Source: Chitinophaga pinensis DSM 2588 (GTDB lineage Bacteria > Bacteroidota > Bacteroidia > Chitinophagales > Chitinophagaceae). Taken from it: a stretch of 64,000 nt of DNA. Below, piece after piece: positions 35,946 through 45,079 of this stretch. The stretch spans positions 2,102,001 through 2,166,000 of the forward strand of contig NC_013132.1 in assembly GCF_000024005.1 (NCBI RefSeq). Reading direction: 5' to 3'. How positions within the stretch are numbered: position 1 is the first letter of the stretch; every line of letters begins with the position of its first letter. A program made the position numbers and the translations under genes. The notes under the pieces are model-generated. The model was not told where the DNA came from, did not search any database, and worked only from the letters and a program-made list of their open reading frames with translations.

Positions 35946-36333
35946 TGCCTTGGGTTTATATAGAGATGCGGGAGGAGGGAATTTCCATACCCGGAATAAC
36001 GGCGCATGGCTGTTATTTAATAAATATTATTACTATTTTACCGGATGACAGTTGGTGGCAATTACATCTGATAATACATGTGGATACATAAAAATACTTT
36101 CGCAATCGGCGGACTTGAAAACGTGGGTTATGCACCGATGCAGGATCAGTTGTTGGTTTTATCTACGCAGGGAGAGGGAATATTTGATTGCATAAAAGGC
36201 GAAAAAATAGCCAGATATGAAAGCCAGGGGGATTGGTGGCGCTGAGCTGTGAGCTGGTGATTTACAGCAGGGTATAAGTAGTCTTAGGGAAGTTTTTTTT
36301 ATCTTACACCAGTCCCATTTAAGCAGGGAGAAT
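35946..36333. other. 388-bp intergenic region with a gene remnant
   Basis: Holds the truncated fragment at 36078-36245. Otherwise no terminator, palindrome or full gene was found. Confidence 0.5.
36078..36245 (+). pseudogene. Truncated N-terminal fragment of a conserved hypothetical protein
   Basis: A 55-codon frame reads MWIHKNTFAIGGLENVGYAP, then LLVLSTQGEGIFDCIKGEKI, then ARYESQGDWWR and a stop. The GGLENVGY...GIFDC..GEKIAR pattern matches the start of a larger uncharacterised bacterial protein as I recall it. The sequence ends right after this conserved start and neither other frame continues it, so it looks like a decayed remnant. A genuine small protein is the alternative. Confidence 0.5.
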
Positions 36334-37212
36334 ATGTTCGAGACAGACGATTTATCATTCAGAAGATCCCGTGATCTGCCTATCCAGGAACTGCTGGATG
36401 GAGAATATATGCGTATTGTCCGCTTACATAAAGACATCAACCATCTTTCCGTCATTCCCCATCGGCACGATCACTATGAACTGATGCTGGTAACCGCCGG
36501 TACGGGCACACATGCGATCAATTTCAAAAAATTCGGTATACAGCCAGGACGTCTGTACTTTATTCATCCCGGACAGGTACACCTGATAGCTCCTTTTGAC
36601 CGTGACGGCTGGCTGATTATGTTTGGTGAAGAGCTATTCAAGAGATTCCTGAAGATTCATCCGCATGAAGATGGAAGAGGACTCCTGGATGCCTTTGCGT
36701 CCGGGCCTTATATCGATCTGCATCCGCAGTTATCATTGGTTACAGATTTCATCATAGAACAGCTCTGTATTGCTTTAACTGGTACCAAACCGGATGTGGA
36801 TATTATCCTGCATTATGTCTCTTTATTGTTGCTGCAATACAATCAGCAGCACCAGCTGCAACATCCGCTTCCGCAGGCAAGTCTTGCACAGCGGGAGTTA
36901 CTCCACAAGCTGAAACAACGGATTGAACGTAACTTCCGGCAGGAACACCAGGCGGCATTTTATGCAAATCATCTGCGGACTGATATCAAAAAATTAAATA
37001 ACATCTGTCGGGCATCCACAGGACTGACCGTATTTGAATTGTTACAGGAACGCCTGGTCACGGAAAGTAAGATCCTGTTGCAGACGTCTGTACAAACAGT
37101 CAAGGAGATCAGTTATGACCTGGGTTTCAACGATCCTGCTTTCTTTGGCCGTTTCTTTAAAAAACATACCGGACTGACCCCTGCAGCTTTCCGGCAAAGC
37201 CGGTCCTTATAG
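36334..37212 (+). CDS. AraC family regulator with cupin sensor domain
   Basis: 292 residues. N-terminal cupin (HRHDHYELMLVTAGTGTHAI, FIHPGQVHLI) for effector binding and a C-terminal AraC double helix-turn-helix ending in ISYDLGFNDPAFFGRFFKKH. Located 58 bp upstream of the EmrE-type transporter on the same strand, which it may control. Effector unknown. Confidence 0.9.
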   Translation: MFETDDLSFRRSRDLPIQELLDGEYMRIVRLHKDINHLSVIPHRHDHYELMLVTAGTGTHAINFKKFGIQPGRLYFIHPGQVHLIAPFDRDGWLIMFGEELFKRFLKIHPHEDGRGLLDAFASGPYIDLHPQLSLVTDFIIEQLCIALTGTKPDVDIILHYVSLLLLQYNQQHQLQHPLPQASLAQRELLHKLKQRIERNFRQEHQAAFYANHLRTDIKKLNNICRASTGLTVFELLQERLVTESKILLQTSVQTVKEISYDLGFNDPAFFGRFFKKHTGLTPAAFRQSRSL

Positions 37213-37258
37213 GCCATAAATCACCCGAAAAGTACCATAAAAGGCTTGACTGCCCATC

Positions 37259-37266
37259 TAATTTTG
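37259..37266 (+). promoter_or_regulatory. -7 element TAATTTTG of the EmrE-type gene
   Basis: Fits TAnnTTTG and lies exactly 4 nt (TGGC) before the ATG at 37271, as for three other genes here. A TTGAC 8 nt upstream is too close to be the matching -33 element. Confidence 0.5.
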
Positions 37267-37270
37267 TGGC

Positions 37271-38251
37271 ATGTCTGAACAAAGAAAAGTTTTAAAGGCC
37301 ATTTTATGGGGTATTACAGCCTCCCTCTTTTTGTCTTCGACCTTCATTATCAATAGTCTCATTTCCGGTGCAGGCGGTCACTGGGCATGGACAGCAGCAT
37401 TACGTAGCTTGTTTCTCATTCCTATCCTGGGGCTTGTGGTATTCCTGGCAGGACAACTGAAATCAACACTATCTGCTATCAGACAAGCACCTGTCATCTT
37501 TATCAAATGGGGTGTTATCGGCTTTGGTTGTCTGTACACATTGCTGGCGGTAGCATCCTTATGGTCGCCAGGATGGATGGTCGCTGCTACCTTTCAGGTC
37601 AATATTCTGGCAGGGATTTTACTGGCTCCGCTTATCTATCCCGATCAACGGAAGGTGATACCCAAAAAAGCATTGATCATCTCTATCGTGATATTATCAG
37701 GGGTATTTATCATGCAACTGGAAAAACTCACGCAATTACATTCCCTGGGAAATACCATTTTAAGCATTTTAACGGTGATAGCCGGGGCGATCGTATGGCC
37801 ATTGGGTAATCGCAGGTTAATGGTAGATCTTGAGCAAAAAGGGCTTCATTTAGACGCTTTACAGCGGGTGTTGGGGATGAGTATCGGCTGTTTGCCTTTA
37901 CTGGTCATATTGAGCGTAATTGGCTTTGCTAAAAGCGGGTTACCGACACTGGTGCAGTGTGAATCGTCTTTTCTGTCTGCTTTGTTTTCAGGATTCCTCG
38001 GAGGTGTAGGCTTTTATCAGGCTACACAGATTGTGAGCAAAAATACAGTAGCGCTTGCGGCAATAGAGGCGACACAGGCGTTTGAAATCTTGTTTACACT
38101 GATTGGTGAGATGGTGTTAAAAGGGGCCGGTTTTCCGGGCGTATATGCACAAATCGGCTTTTGTGTGGTACTGGCGGGTATCAGTGTACATTTCCGGAAT
38201 ACCTGGAAACAGGCGGCATATCAGCCGGCGCCTATTGAAAAGACTTTCTGA
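37271..38251 (+). CDS. EmrE-type (multidrug resistance) DMT transporter
   Basis: 326 residues, about ten hydrophobic helices in two EamA-like halves (from ILWGITASLFLSSTFIINSL to IGFCVVLAGISVHF). The length and the TFIINSLISGAGGHWAWTAALR opening fit the multidrug-resistance efflux branch of the DMT superfamily. Substrate unknown. An AraC regulator lies directly upstream. Its last 20 bp overlap the 3' end of the convergent gene at 38232. Confidence 0.85.
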   Translation: MSEQRKVLKAILWGITASLFLSSTFIINSLISGAGGHWAWTAALRSLFLIPILGLVVFLAGQLKSTLSAIRQAPVIFIKWGVIGFGCLYTLLAVASLWSPGWMVAATFQVNILAGILLAPLIYPDQRKVIPKKALIISIVILSGVFIMQLEKLTQLHSLGNTILSILTVIAGAIVWPLGNRRLMVDLEQKGLHLDALQRVLGMSIGCLPLLVILSVIGFAKSGLPTLVQCESSFLSALFSGFLGGVGFYQATQIVSKNTVALAAIEATQAFEILFTLIGEMVLKGAGFPGVYAQIGFCVVLAGISVHFRNTWKQAAYQPAPIEKTF

Positions 38252-39134
38252 ATGCAACAGGAGAAAGATTGGTTTTTGTCTTGAATAGTTTGCTGAATGA
38301 CTGTGGATGTTCAAAGCCCAGTTGATAAGCAATCTCACTGACTGAAAGTGTGGTTGTTGATAACTGCTCTTTTGCTTTTTCAATCAGTTTCTGGTGAATA
38401 TGCTGTTGTGTATTGAGTCCTGTTAAGGTCTTCAGCATACTGCTCAGATAATCAGGAGAAACATGTAAGGCTTCTGCTACATGGGTCACTGTCGGTAGTC
38501 CGGTTTCTTCATCTAGATATCGCTGCAATATGTCCTCCAGTTTGTCCAGCAACTGATGATGGGAGATGCGCCTTGTCAGAAATTGTCTTCTGTAAAACCG
38601 TTCCGAATAGTTGAACAGGGACTCCATGTGGGAGATAATAATATCATGACTGAGCTGGTCAATATTCGCGTGATATTCCTGGTCAATATTGGTAATGATT
38701 TGCCGGATGGTGATCTCTTCTTTTTCAGAAAGAAACAGGGCTTCATTAACGGCGTAGTCAAAAAACTCATATTGCCTGATCTTCTTTGCCAGGGGTGTAT
38801 TCCATAGAAAATCAGGATGCAGCAGGAGCATCCATCCGGACGGATGCCCTTCGACGGGCCCCTCCATCTCAAAGCCAAGCAATTGCCCCGGACCTGTAAA
38901 AGACAAAATCCCCTCGTCAAAGTCATACTCCTTTTGTCCGTACCGGACCTTGATATTACCGGCAAATCCTTTTTTCAGGGCGATCATATAAAAGTCGGTA
39001 ACTATCAGTTTAGGTCCCCTGGGAATTTCCGTCAGACTTCCGATATCAATCACACTGATCAGCGGATGCTGAGTTTTAGGCAGCCCTCTTAGCTGCAAAA
39101 ACTCAGCAATTGTTTTTACTCTGTAGGGTTGCAT
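38232..39134 (-). CDS. AraC family transcriptional regulator
   Basis: 300 residues from the ATG at 39134; the slightly longer frame begins with a TTG that overlaps the previous stop. An N-terminal ligand-binding region lacks an obvious cupin motif. The C-terminal AraC domain is clear: LHVSPDYLSSMLKTLTGLNT and VSEIAYQLGFEHPQSFSKLF. It starts 2 nt after the NAD(P)-binding protein gene, so it is co-transcribed and probably regulates it. Tail-to-tail overlap of 20 bp with the transporter gene. Confidence 0.88.
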   Translation of the reverse strand: MQPYRVKTIAEFLQLRGLPKTQHPLISVIDIGSLTEIPRGPKLIVTDFYMIALKKGFAGNIKVRYGQKEYDFDEGILSFTGPGQLLGFEMEGPVEGHPSGWMLLLHPDFLWNTPLAKKIRQYEFFDYAVNEALFLSEKEEITIRQIITNIDQEYHANIDQLSHDIIISHMESLFNYSERFYRRQFLTRRISHHQLLDKLEDILQRYLDEETGLPTVTHVAEALHVSPDYLSSMLKTLTGLNTQQHIHQKLIEKAKEQLSTTTLSVSEIAYQLGFEHPQSFSKLFKTKTNLSPVAFRKSFQ

Positions 39135-39136
39135 AC

Positions 39137-40054
39137 TCAAATGTACTTCTTTGCAAATTCCTTGACAAAATCGGTCAGTTTCACCTTTCCTAATACCGGT
39201 CTGTGGCGGTCATACTGCGCGAGTATGGTACCGTCGTGAATAGCTGCCTGCATCTTTACAAGGTCTGAAGCCAATCCTTCCGGTAGTCCTGCCATCTTAT
39301 ATCCCTGTAACATCTGTTTATCTGAAATCCTGATCCATTTCATCCAGGGCTTTCCTATTGCTGATCCGAAAATAGCAGCCGCCTCATTACAGGTCAGATC
39401 ATCACTGCCTACATACCTTACTTTCAAACCGCTGACAGGTGTGTCAAACTCCTCAGCCGCTGCTGCCGCTATATCCTCCGGTGCTACGAGTACGATTCGG
39501 TCGTCAGCGCCATAGTTCCCTATCAATAAACCTCTTCTTCCAAACAATGCCCTGATACCGTATGCGCGTAGACCCATGACTAAGCCCATCGTTCCTTTCC
39601 CGCGCATCATATCCATCATCTGATAGAAGTTAGTATAGAAAATGGAAGGGCGGAGTTCAGAGATGGCGACACCTTCCAGTTCTTTTTGTACAGCGTTTAA
39701 ACCATGTCCTGCGATTTCAGCTGCCCATCCTGTCAGAAATATCGCTTTTTTGATACCATTCTGCCGGATCGCCTGTACGTAATTACCTAGGATCTGCTTC
39801 ATGTGTGCATCCTGATCTGCTATTGAAAAATCGAACGGAATCATGCAATAGACGGCTTCAGCTCCGCTAAACGCTGTATTGACAAACATGGTATCGGAGA
39901 GTGAACCGATAGCCGCCTTTGCGCCTGATTGCTCAATTTCCTGCTGCTTTGCCGGATTACTGCTAATAATGGTCACGGAATGACCTTTTTTTATCAACGC
40001 TATGCTAAGCGGTTTGCTGATGTTCCCCAGAGAACCTGTGATAACTATTTTCAT
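39137..40054 (-). CDS. NmrA-like NAD(P)-binding atypical SDR protein
   Basis: 305 residues. Rossmann start MKIVITGSLGNISKPLSIAL, with no YxxxK catalytic pair, and AVYCMIPFDFSIADQDAHM then AIFLTGWAAEIAGHGLN as in NmrA/NAD(P)H-azoreductase-like proteins that sense redox cofactors or reduce quinones. It heads a two-gene operon with the AraC regulator and has a TACCTTTG element 4 nt before its ATG. Confidence 0.87.
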   Translation of the reverse strand: MKIVITGSLGNISKPLSIALIKKGHSVTIISSNPAKQQEIEQSGAKAAIGSLSDTMFVNTAFSGAEAVYCMIPFDFSIADQDAHMKQILGNYVQAIRQNGIKKAIFLTGWAAEIAGHGLNAVQKELEGVAISELRPSIFYTNFYQMMDMMRGKGTMGLVMGLRAYGIRALFGRRGLLIGNYGADDRIVLVAPEDIAAAAAEEFDTPVSGLKVRYVGSDDLTCNEAAAIFGSAIGKPWMKWIRISDKQMLQGYKMAGLPEGLASDLVKMQAAIHDGTILAQYDRHRPVLGKVKLTDFVKEFAKKYI

Positions 40055-40058
40055 ACAC

Positions 40059-40066
40059 CAAAGGTA
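40059..40066 (-). promoter_or_regulatory. -7 element TACCTTTG of the NmrA-like gene
   Basis: TAnnTTTG on the minus strand, followed by GTGT and the ATG at 40054; same 4-nt spacing as at 13574, 35090 and 37259. Confidence 0.6.
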
Positions 40067-40133
40067 CCTATGGGGTGGTGGAGGGGCTTAGTCAAATCCG
40101 GCAGGTTTGTAACCGTTTCCTTGTAGTTGTCAG

Positions 40134-40547
40134 TTATATATTCAGTCCTTTGTTATTTTTATTGGGCTCCAGCAGGTCCCACCGGTTCCCATAGAGGTCT
40201 TCAAAAACGGCTACCATCCCATATGCTTCTTGTTTTGGCGGCCTGATAAAATGAATTTGTCGTGCAATCATGGTGTTGTAATCGCGCCAGAAATCATCGG
40301 TAAATAAAAACAGGAATACCCGTCCACCGGTTTGGTTGCCGATACTTGCGGCTTGTTGTTCATTGGCTGCTTTAGCCAGCAACAAACTACATTCCCCGGC
40401 GCCGGGAGGCGCTACTATTACCCATCTTTTTCCATCGACCTGTGGAGTGTCTTCAATAAGGGTAAAACCCAGTTTCTCTGTGTAAAATTGAATGGCTTCA
40501 TCATACTCTTTTACTACCAAGGCAATATGTGCTATTCGCTGTTGCAT
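40134..40547 (-). CDS. VOC (glyoxalase/bleomycin-resistance) family protein
   Basis: 137 residues, one vicinal-oxygen-chelate module with two beta-alpha-beta-beta-beta repeats: HIALVVKEYDEAIQFYTEKLGF (metal His near the start) and GMVAVFEDLYGNRWDLLEP (metal Glu near the end). Probably a dioxygenase, isomerase or antibiotic-sequestering protein; substrate unknown. Confidence 0.9.
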   Translation of the reverse strand: MQQRIAHIALVVKEYDEAIQFYTEKLGFTLIEDTPQVDGKRWVIVAPPGAGECSLLLAKAANEQQAASIGNQTGGRVFLFLFTDDFWRDYNTMIARQIHFIRPPKQEAYGMVAVFEDLYGNRWDLLEPNKNNKGLNI

Positions 40548-40728
40548 AACTGCTATTTCTTCTTAGAGGTGATGTGAAGCCGGATTAAGACAGGCTTATG
40601 CTTAAAATTAGCACTTCTGTGTTGAACTTTTATGCTGAGAGGAGCATTTCGAATCTCTCCCTTTAGTGTTCTTATTTTCTAAAAGCAGGTTTTTTTAGGG
40701 CTTTGGTGTAGGGGTAGAAAGCAAAAAA

Positions 40729-40751
40729 CCGCTACAAGTAACTTGTAGCGG
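40729..40751 (-). terminator. Terminator of tRNA-Gln
   Basis: On the minus strand, an 11-bp stem (arm CCGCTACAAGT) followed by TTTTTTG, 9 nt beyond the tRNA 3' end. Confidence 0.88.
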
Positions 40752-40760
40752 CTTCTTTTG

Positions 40761-40831
40761 TTGCCTGACCTGGATTCGAACCAAGACAAACAGAGTCAGA
40801 GTCTGTCGTACTACCGTTATACTATCAGGCA
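40761..40831 (-). tRNA. tRNA-Gln (anticodon CTG)
   Basis: On the minus strand the 71-nt sequence folds fully: acceptor TGCCTGA with TCAGGCA, discriminator A, T8-A9, a D arm containing AACGGTAGT, anticodon arm ACAGA-CTCTGAC-TCTGT with anticodon CTG, and a T arm with GGTTCGAATCC. The CCA end is not encoded. A T-run hairpin terminator follows. Confidence 0.95.
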
Positions 40832-40945
40832 AGGTAGTTTTTGTTTCCCTCTTTCGCTTTGCGTGTTTGGGATGGCAAAATTATGCAAATCTTCATAACT
40901 TCCAAAAAAATCTATAAAAAATTTATAAATCACTGAAAATGAAAA

Positions 40946-40973
40946 AAGTAGTTCCGCAAAGGCGAAACTACTT
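40946..40973 (-). terminator. Terminator of the subtilisin-like protease gene
   Basis: Stem AAGTAGTT...AACTACTT extended by CGC/GCG with one mismatch; T run follows on the minus strand, 27 nt past the stop. Confidence 0.85.
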
Positions 40974-40999
40974 CTATTGGAAATCGGAGATTGATTGTC

Positions 41000-42583
41000 T
41001 TATTTGTAAGTGGCAGCCCGTTCCAATGCTTTGTAAGCATTTACCACACCACCTGTACGACACAGGTCCGTCATCTGTACAGATTTAGGCTGGTCTTCTA
41101 CCATAATGGTCACCGGATGCTCAACTTTCACCACAGATTTCAGGATGATATCCTTTACCTGAACTGCGCTCAGTTTTGGATAATAAGAGCGGATCAGGGC
41201 TGCCAGACCAGCTACAACAGGCGCTGCCATACTGGTACCATCATGATATTCGTAGTGAGAACCCGGAGTGGAAGAGTAGATACCAACACCTGGTGCAAAA
41301 ACATCCACGTTTATTTTACCGTAATTAGAGAAAGGTGCAGCCAGTGTTTCATTATCTTCCGGACCAGAAGCGCCTACCTCGATCCATGCAGTAGCGGTGT
41401 CACCGTTCTGGTATACACGGCTTGGATAGTTAGGCGTAACGTCATTGTTTTCTGCATCGTTACCTGCGGCATGTACCAGCAGTACGTCTTTGGAGATAGC
41501 GTATTTTACCGCTTCATCTACTACATCCTTGTTAGGAGAATAAGACTTGCCGAAGCTCATATTGATCACTTTAGCGCCATTATCTGTTGCATAACGGATC
41601 GCGTTTGCTACGTCTTTATCTCTTTCGTCACCATTCGGTACAGCTCTTACTGACATGATACGTACGTTGTCAGCAATACCGTCAATACCCAGGTTGTTAT
41701 TTCTGCCAGCGCCGATGATACCTGCTACGTGTGTACCGTGATCTGCATCCGGACCGGTAGCATCACCGGAACCATAATATCTTTCTGTTGCATTGCTATA
41801 GTCGTCGCCAACTATCGCACGAGGATCATAATCCAGGTTCAGGGAGTAGTCTACCTGCTCTTTATAGTGTTTTACAGCAGCATCCAGTTCTGTCGTCCTG
41901 AAGGTCTTGAAATCAGGATAACGGTCCAGTTGTGCGGAGATTACCTGTTTGATCTGTCCTTCTGCAGGATTCTGCGGTGTATAAGCCTGTAATTCTGCAG
42001 CTGTCGGGTTAGGGTTGCCTAACTTCACCAGCATGGTATCGAGCATCTCTACAAAACGGCTGATCCCTACCAGTGTCTGCTGTGCTTCGGATAATTTCAG
42101 ATCGTATTTGTTCTTCAGTATTTTATACTGGTACAGTCCGGCAGTATCTTTTGATACACTGTTCAGACTGCCGAATTGTTTCTGTTGTTGACGGATGATA
42201 CGGGTCAGCTCCAGGTTGTCAAAGTCAACATTACCTTTAGGAGAGCCGATGAAGTTCCATCCATAAATATCGTCAGCATAATGGTTTTTATCGTCATCCT
42301 TGCCATTTCCTCTCTTCTCTTTAGCATTAATCCAGAGGATGCTTTTCAGGTCTTCATGCGTAGTGTCAATACCACTGTCGATGACTGCCACAACTACTGT
42401 TCTTGACTTTTTGCCGTTCAGCAGATCTGAATAAGCTTTTTCAGCACTGATACCAAATACTGAATCTTTCTGAAGATCCATGCTCTGCCAGTTATGTTTC
42501 TGTGCATCCGCAACGAATCCTGACAATAATAATGTGGCAATGACTGCCGCTGGCTTACAAATATTCATGTGATAAAAATTCAT
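41000..42583 (-). CDS. Subtilisin-like S8 family serine peptidase
   Basis: 527 residues, secreted (signal peptide ending VADAQ; an ATG 15 nt inside is an equally good start). Catalytic triad D69 (VAVIDSGID), H282 (DHGTHVAG) and S451 (GTSMAAP), with oxyanion N375 (AAGND). More than 200 residues separate Asp and His; about 150 of them (110-260) form an inserted charged helical block (KNKYDLKLSEAQQTLVGISR). No C-terminal type IX signal or prodomain is obvious, so it may stay periplasmic. Monocistronic. Confidence 0.93.
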   Translation of the reverse strand: MNFYHMNICKPAAVIATLLLSGFVADAQKHNWQSMDLQKDSVFGISAEKAYSDLLNGKKSRTVVVAVIDSGIDTTHEDLKSILWINAKEKRGNGKDDDKNHYADDIYGWNFIGSPKGNVDFDNLELTRIIRQQQKQFGSLNSVSKDTAGLYQYKILKNKYDLKLSEAQQTLVGISRFVEMLDTMLVKLGNPNPTAAELQAYTPQNPAEGQIKQVISAQLDRYPDFKTFRTTELDAAVKHYKEQVDYSLNLDYDPRAIVGDDYSNATERYYGSGDATGPDADHGTHVAGIIGAGRNNNLGIDGIADNVRIMSVRAVPNGDERDKDVANAIRYATDNGAKVINMSFGKSYSPNKDVVDEAVKYAISKDVLLVHAAGNDAENNDVTPNYPSRVYQNGDTATAWIEVGASGPEDNETLAAPFSNYGKINVDVFAPGVGIYSSTPGSHYEYHDGTSMAAPVVAGLAALIRSYYPKLSAVQVKDIILKSVVKVEHPVTIMVEDQPKSVQMTDLCRTGGVVNAYKALERAATYK

Positions 42584-42850
42584 TGATCAGCTGTAGTCCT
42601 GTTCTGTGTATGACTAGCTGGGGTTGGTTTATTGAATTGTGTGTTAAATAAATGCTACATCCAATCCTGAGTGCTCTGACCCGTGCTCCTGACGGAATTA
42701 CTGTTCCGCAAGGTAAAGTTTTAATGGCATTGAAAAATGTTAAAAGTTGTCAGGCGGTCACAGATTTATTCAATTGGATTAACAAAAAAACTGTAAACGG
42801 CATGTTATAGCGTTAATATTGTATTGAAATGTGGGAATTTGTAGCCTGTA

Positions 42851-43645
42851 TCAATGCACATCCTGCTGGAAGCTGGATGGCCGCTTATTGGTCAGCTGGT
42901 AGAAAACCTTACTGAAAGCAGCAATACTACTGTACCCCGTCTGATACGCGATCTCGCTTAATGTCTGGTTCGTTTGCAGGATCATTTCAATGCCTCTTAC
43001 CACCCTTAAAGTCTGCAGGTATTGCACAAAAGACATATCCAGAATATTGGTGAAAAGCCGTGATAAAGTACGTGGACTCAGATCAAACTGACTGCTGACG
43101 CTTTCCAGTGTCAGCTGCTGATCGAAGCTTTGTGCGATATACTGTAATACCGGCCGTAAACGCTCGTGTTGTGTAGTAGGTAATGCAACAGGTAAGGCGC
43201 TCGTACTGATGTCAGGTAAAATATCCTTGATCGAACTTAGAAAACGGAATCCGGGATCTCCCGGTAACACATGTCTTTCCCAACGGGCAGAATAATTGAT
43301 CATTTCCAGTAAGAGATCATTCACCGGATAGATGCCCAGTTTGTTATAAAACGGGGTAAGATGATCGTCCTGACTGTAGAAATAAAGGTTCCTGGTAGTA
43401 GTAGACTTGGAATGCCTGATCTGCATATAATGCTCCTGTTGTTTAGGAATCCATATATAATGTCGTGCAGGTATTACATAGGATTTGTCAGGCATGTTAC
43501 AGAATGCGATACCTCCCTCTACATAGGTCAGTTGTCCTTTTATATGCGAGTGCATAGAAAACTTACGCTCAACCTTTTCATGCATCACATATACTGAGTC
43601 CGGATGTACATCTATTTCGTTCAGATAGTCTGCCAATAAGTGCAT
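42851..43645 (-). CDS. AraC family regulator with cupin sensor domain
   Basis: 264 residues from the ATG at 43645; the longer frame to 43681 starts with TTG and runs into the divergent promoter. N-terminal cupin (HSHIKGQLTYVEGGIAFC, ARHYIWIPKQQEHYMQ) and C-terminal AraC helices (LESVSSQFDLSPRTLSRLF, LSEIAYQTGYSSIAAFSKVF). Divergent from the TolC-HlyD-MFS operon and probably its regulator. Confidence 0.9.
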   Translation of the reverse strand: MHLLADYLNEIDVHPDSVYVMHEKVERKFSMHSHIKGQLTYVEGGIAFCNMPDKSYVIPARHYIWIPKQQEHYMQIRHSKSTTTRNLYFYSQDDHLTPFYNKLGIYPVNDLLLEMINYSARWERHVLPGDPGFRFLSSIKDILPDISTSALPVALPTTQHERLRPVLQYIAQSFDQQLTLESVSSQFDLSPRTLSRLFTNILDMSFVQYLQTLRVVRGIEMILQTNQTLSEIAYQTGYSSIAAFSKVFYQLTNKRPSSFQQDVH

Positions 43646-43712
43646 AGTGTCAAATGGCTTGAATGGACAAATAATTGGCAATTTAGATAAAAGCGTTCAT
43701 ATCTCCTCACAG

Positions 43713-43720
43713 TACCTTTG
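43713..43720 (+). promoter_or_regulatory. -7 element TACCTTTG of the efflux operon
   Basis: TAnnTTTG consensus, 16 nt before the chosen TolC start (ATG 43737). No good -33 element was seen; a TTG lies about 35 nt upstream. Confidence 0.5.
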
Positions 43721-43736
43721 CATCAGAACAAAGATT

Positions 43737-45074
43737 ATGTGTACTGATATAAGAAAGGTGGTGTTGATGCTACCTTTTATGTTTTTGACAATGTGCGTAA
43801 CGGCACAACAACCTCATGACACTACCAAACCGTTACATCTTACACTGGTGCAGATATGGGAACAGGCAGAACTGAACAACAAAAGGATAGCTATGTCCCG
43901 TTTGCGCGTGGAAAGTAGTGAAGAAGCATTGAAAGATGCGAAGGCGGAACGTCTGCCTGAAATCAATGCTGCCGGCGCTTATGCCCGTGTGACAAATATG
44001 CCTGTCTACGAAGATGGCCTCTTTCATACACCAGATCAGTTTCCCGTATTGCACAACTTTTACAAAGTAGGCGGAGAAGCTTATTTCAACATTTATAATG
44101 GCAATAAAACGAATCTTGAAATTAAGAAGGGAGCAACGGAACATGCAATAGCAGAAGAACAAAAGAACCTGACCGTATCAGAAGTAAAATTCAATGCGGC
44201 GGTCTGTTACCTGGATCTGGCACGCAGTTGCCGGTTTAAAGAACTGATAGCAAAGGACATTGAAGAACAGGAAAGGCAACTCGTCCACATCCAGGAATTA
44301 CAGAAAAATGGCGTTGTGCTGAAAAGCGATGTACTGAGAGCTACACTGAAATTATCCCGTCAGAAGATGGGCATGATACAGATAGAAAATGACATCGCTA
44401 TCGCAAGTCAGAAACTGGATTTAATGATCGGCATAGATGAACATGTACTGATTCAGCCGGATAGCTCAATGACAACAGATCTTGCTGTACCGGGTACTTA
44501 CGATGACTACCTGGTAGCTGCCGCGGAACATGCGCATGAATACAGGATTTCAGAACGGGAAACCGCATTGAAAGAACTGTCACTGAAACAGGTGAAAGCG
44601 AATGTCGCCCCCAGGATAGGTCTGTTTGCAGAGTACAACTGGTCCTACCCGCAGATCCAGTTTTATCCTTATGGCGACGCCGTGTACGGATTAGGTATGT
44701 ATGGTGTGAAAGCTTCTTTCCCGATATCCTCCTTCTATCACAATAAACACAAGGAAAAAGCAGCAAAACTGCAACTGGAAAGACAGGAAGTTGAGCATAA
44801 AGAAACAGGCGACGTTGTAAGACAACAGGTCAACGAAGCTTACCTGCGTTATAAGGAAGCGCTTACCCGTATTGATGTGGCAGAAACCAATATCAAACAG
44901 GCAACAGAGAACCTCAGGATTGTAAATAATACCTATTTCAACCAGCTCTCCCTTGTTACAGATCTTTTAGATGCAGATACACAAATGCTGCAAACAAAAT
45001 TTGACCTGGTATCAGCCAATATCGCTGCCCGCGTCAGATATTACCAGTTACAAAAAGTTATAGGCAATTTATAA
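43737..45074 (+). CDS. TolC family outer-membrane efflux channel
   Basis: 445 residues from the ATG at 43737, which yields a signal peptide ending CVTAQ; the longer frame begins with GTG inside the divergent promoter. Typical TolC pattern of long amphipathic helices in two repeats (ALKDAKAERLPEINAAGAYA, then QVNEAYLRYKEALTRIDVAE) with beta segments near residue 90 and 300. First gene of the export operon; partners follow at 45080 and 46140. Confidence 0.92.
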   Translation: MCTDIRKVVLMLPFMFLTMCVTAQQPHDTTKPLHLTLVQIWEQAELNNKRIAMSRLRVESSEEALKDAKAERLPEINAAGAYARVTNMPVYEDGLFHTPDQFPVLHNFYKVGGEAYFNIYNGNKTNLEIKKGATEHAIAEEQKNLTVSEVKFNAAVCYLDLARSCRFKELIAKDIEEQERQLVHIQELQKNGVVLKSDVLRATLKLSRQKMGMIQIENDIAIASQKLDLMIGIDEHVLIQPDSSMTTDLAVPGTYDDYLVAAAEHAHEYRISERETALKELSLKQVKANVAPRIGLFAEYNWSYPQIQFYPYGDAVYGLGMYGVKASFPISSFYHNKHKEKAAKLQLERQEVEHKETGDVVRQQVNEAYLRYKEALTRIDVAETNIKQATENLRIVNNTYFNQLSLVTDLLDADTQMLQTKFDLVSANIAARVRYYQLQKVIGNL

Positions 45075-45079
45075 TTAGT

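Noticed and set aside
40991..41653. 220-codon frame opposite the S8 protease
   Set aside because: Lies antisense to a clear protease gene; its composition (many Cys, Arg, Ile, Phe) is typical of a shadow frame.
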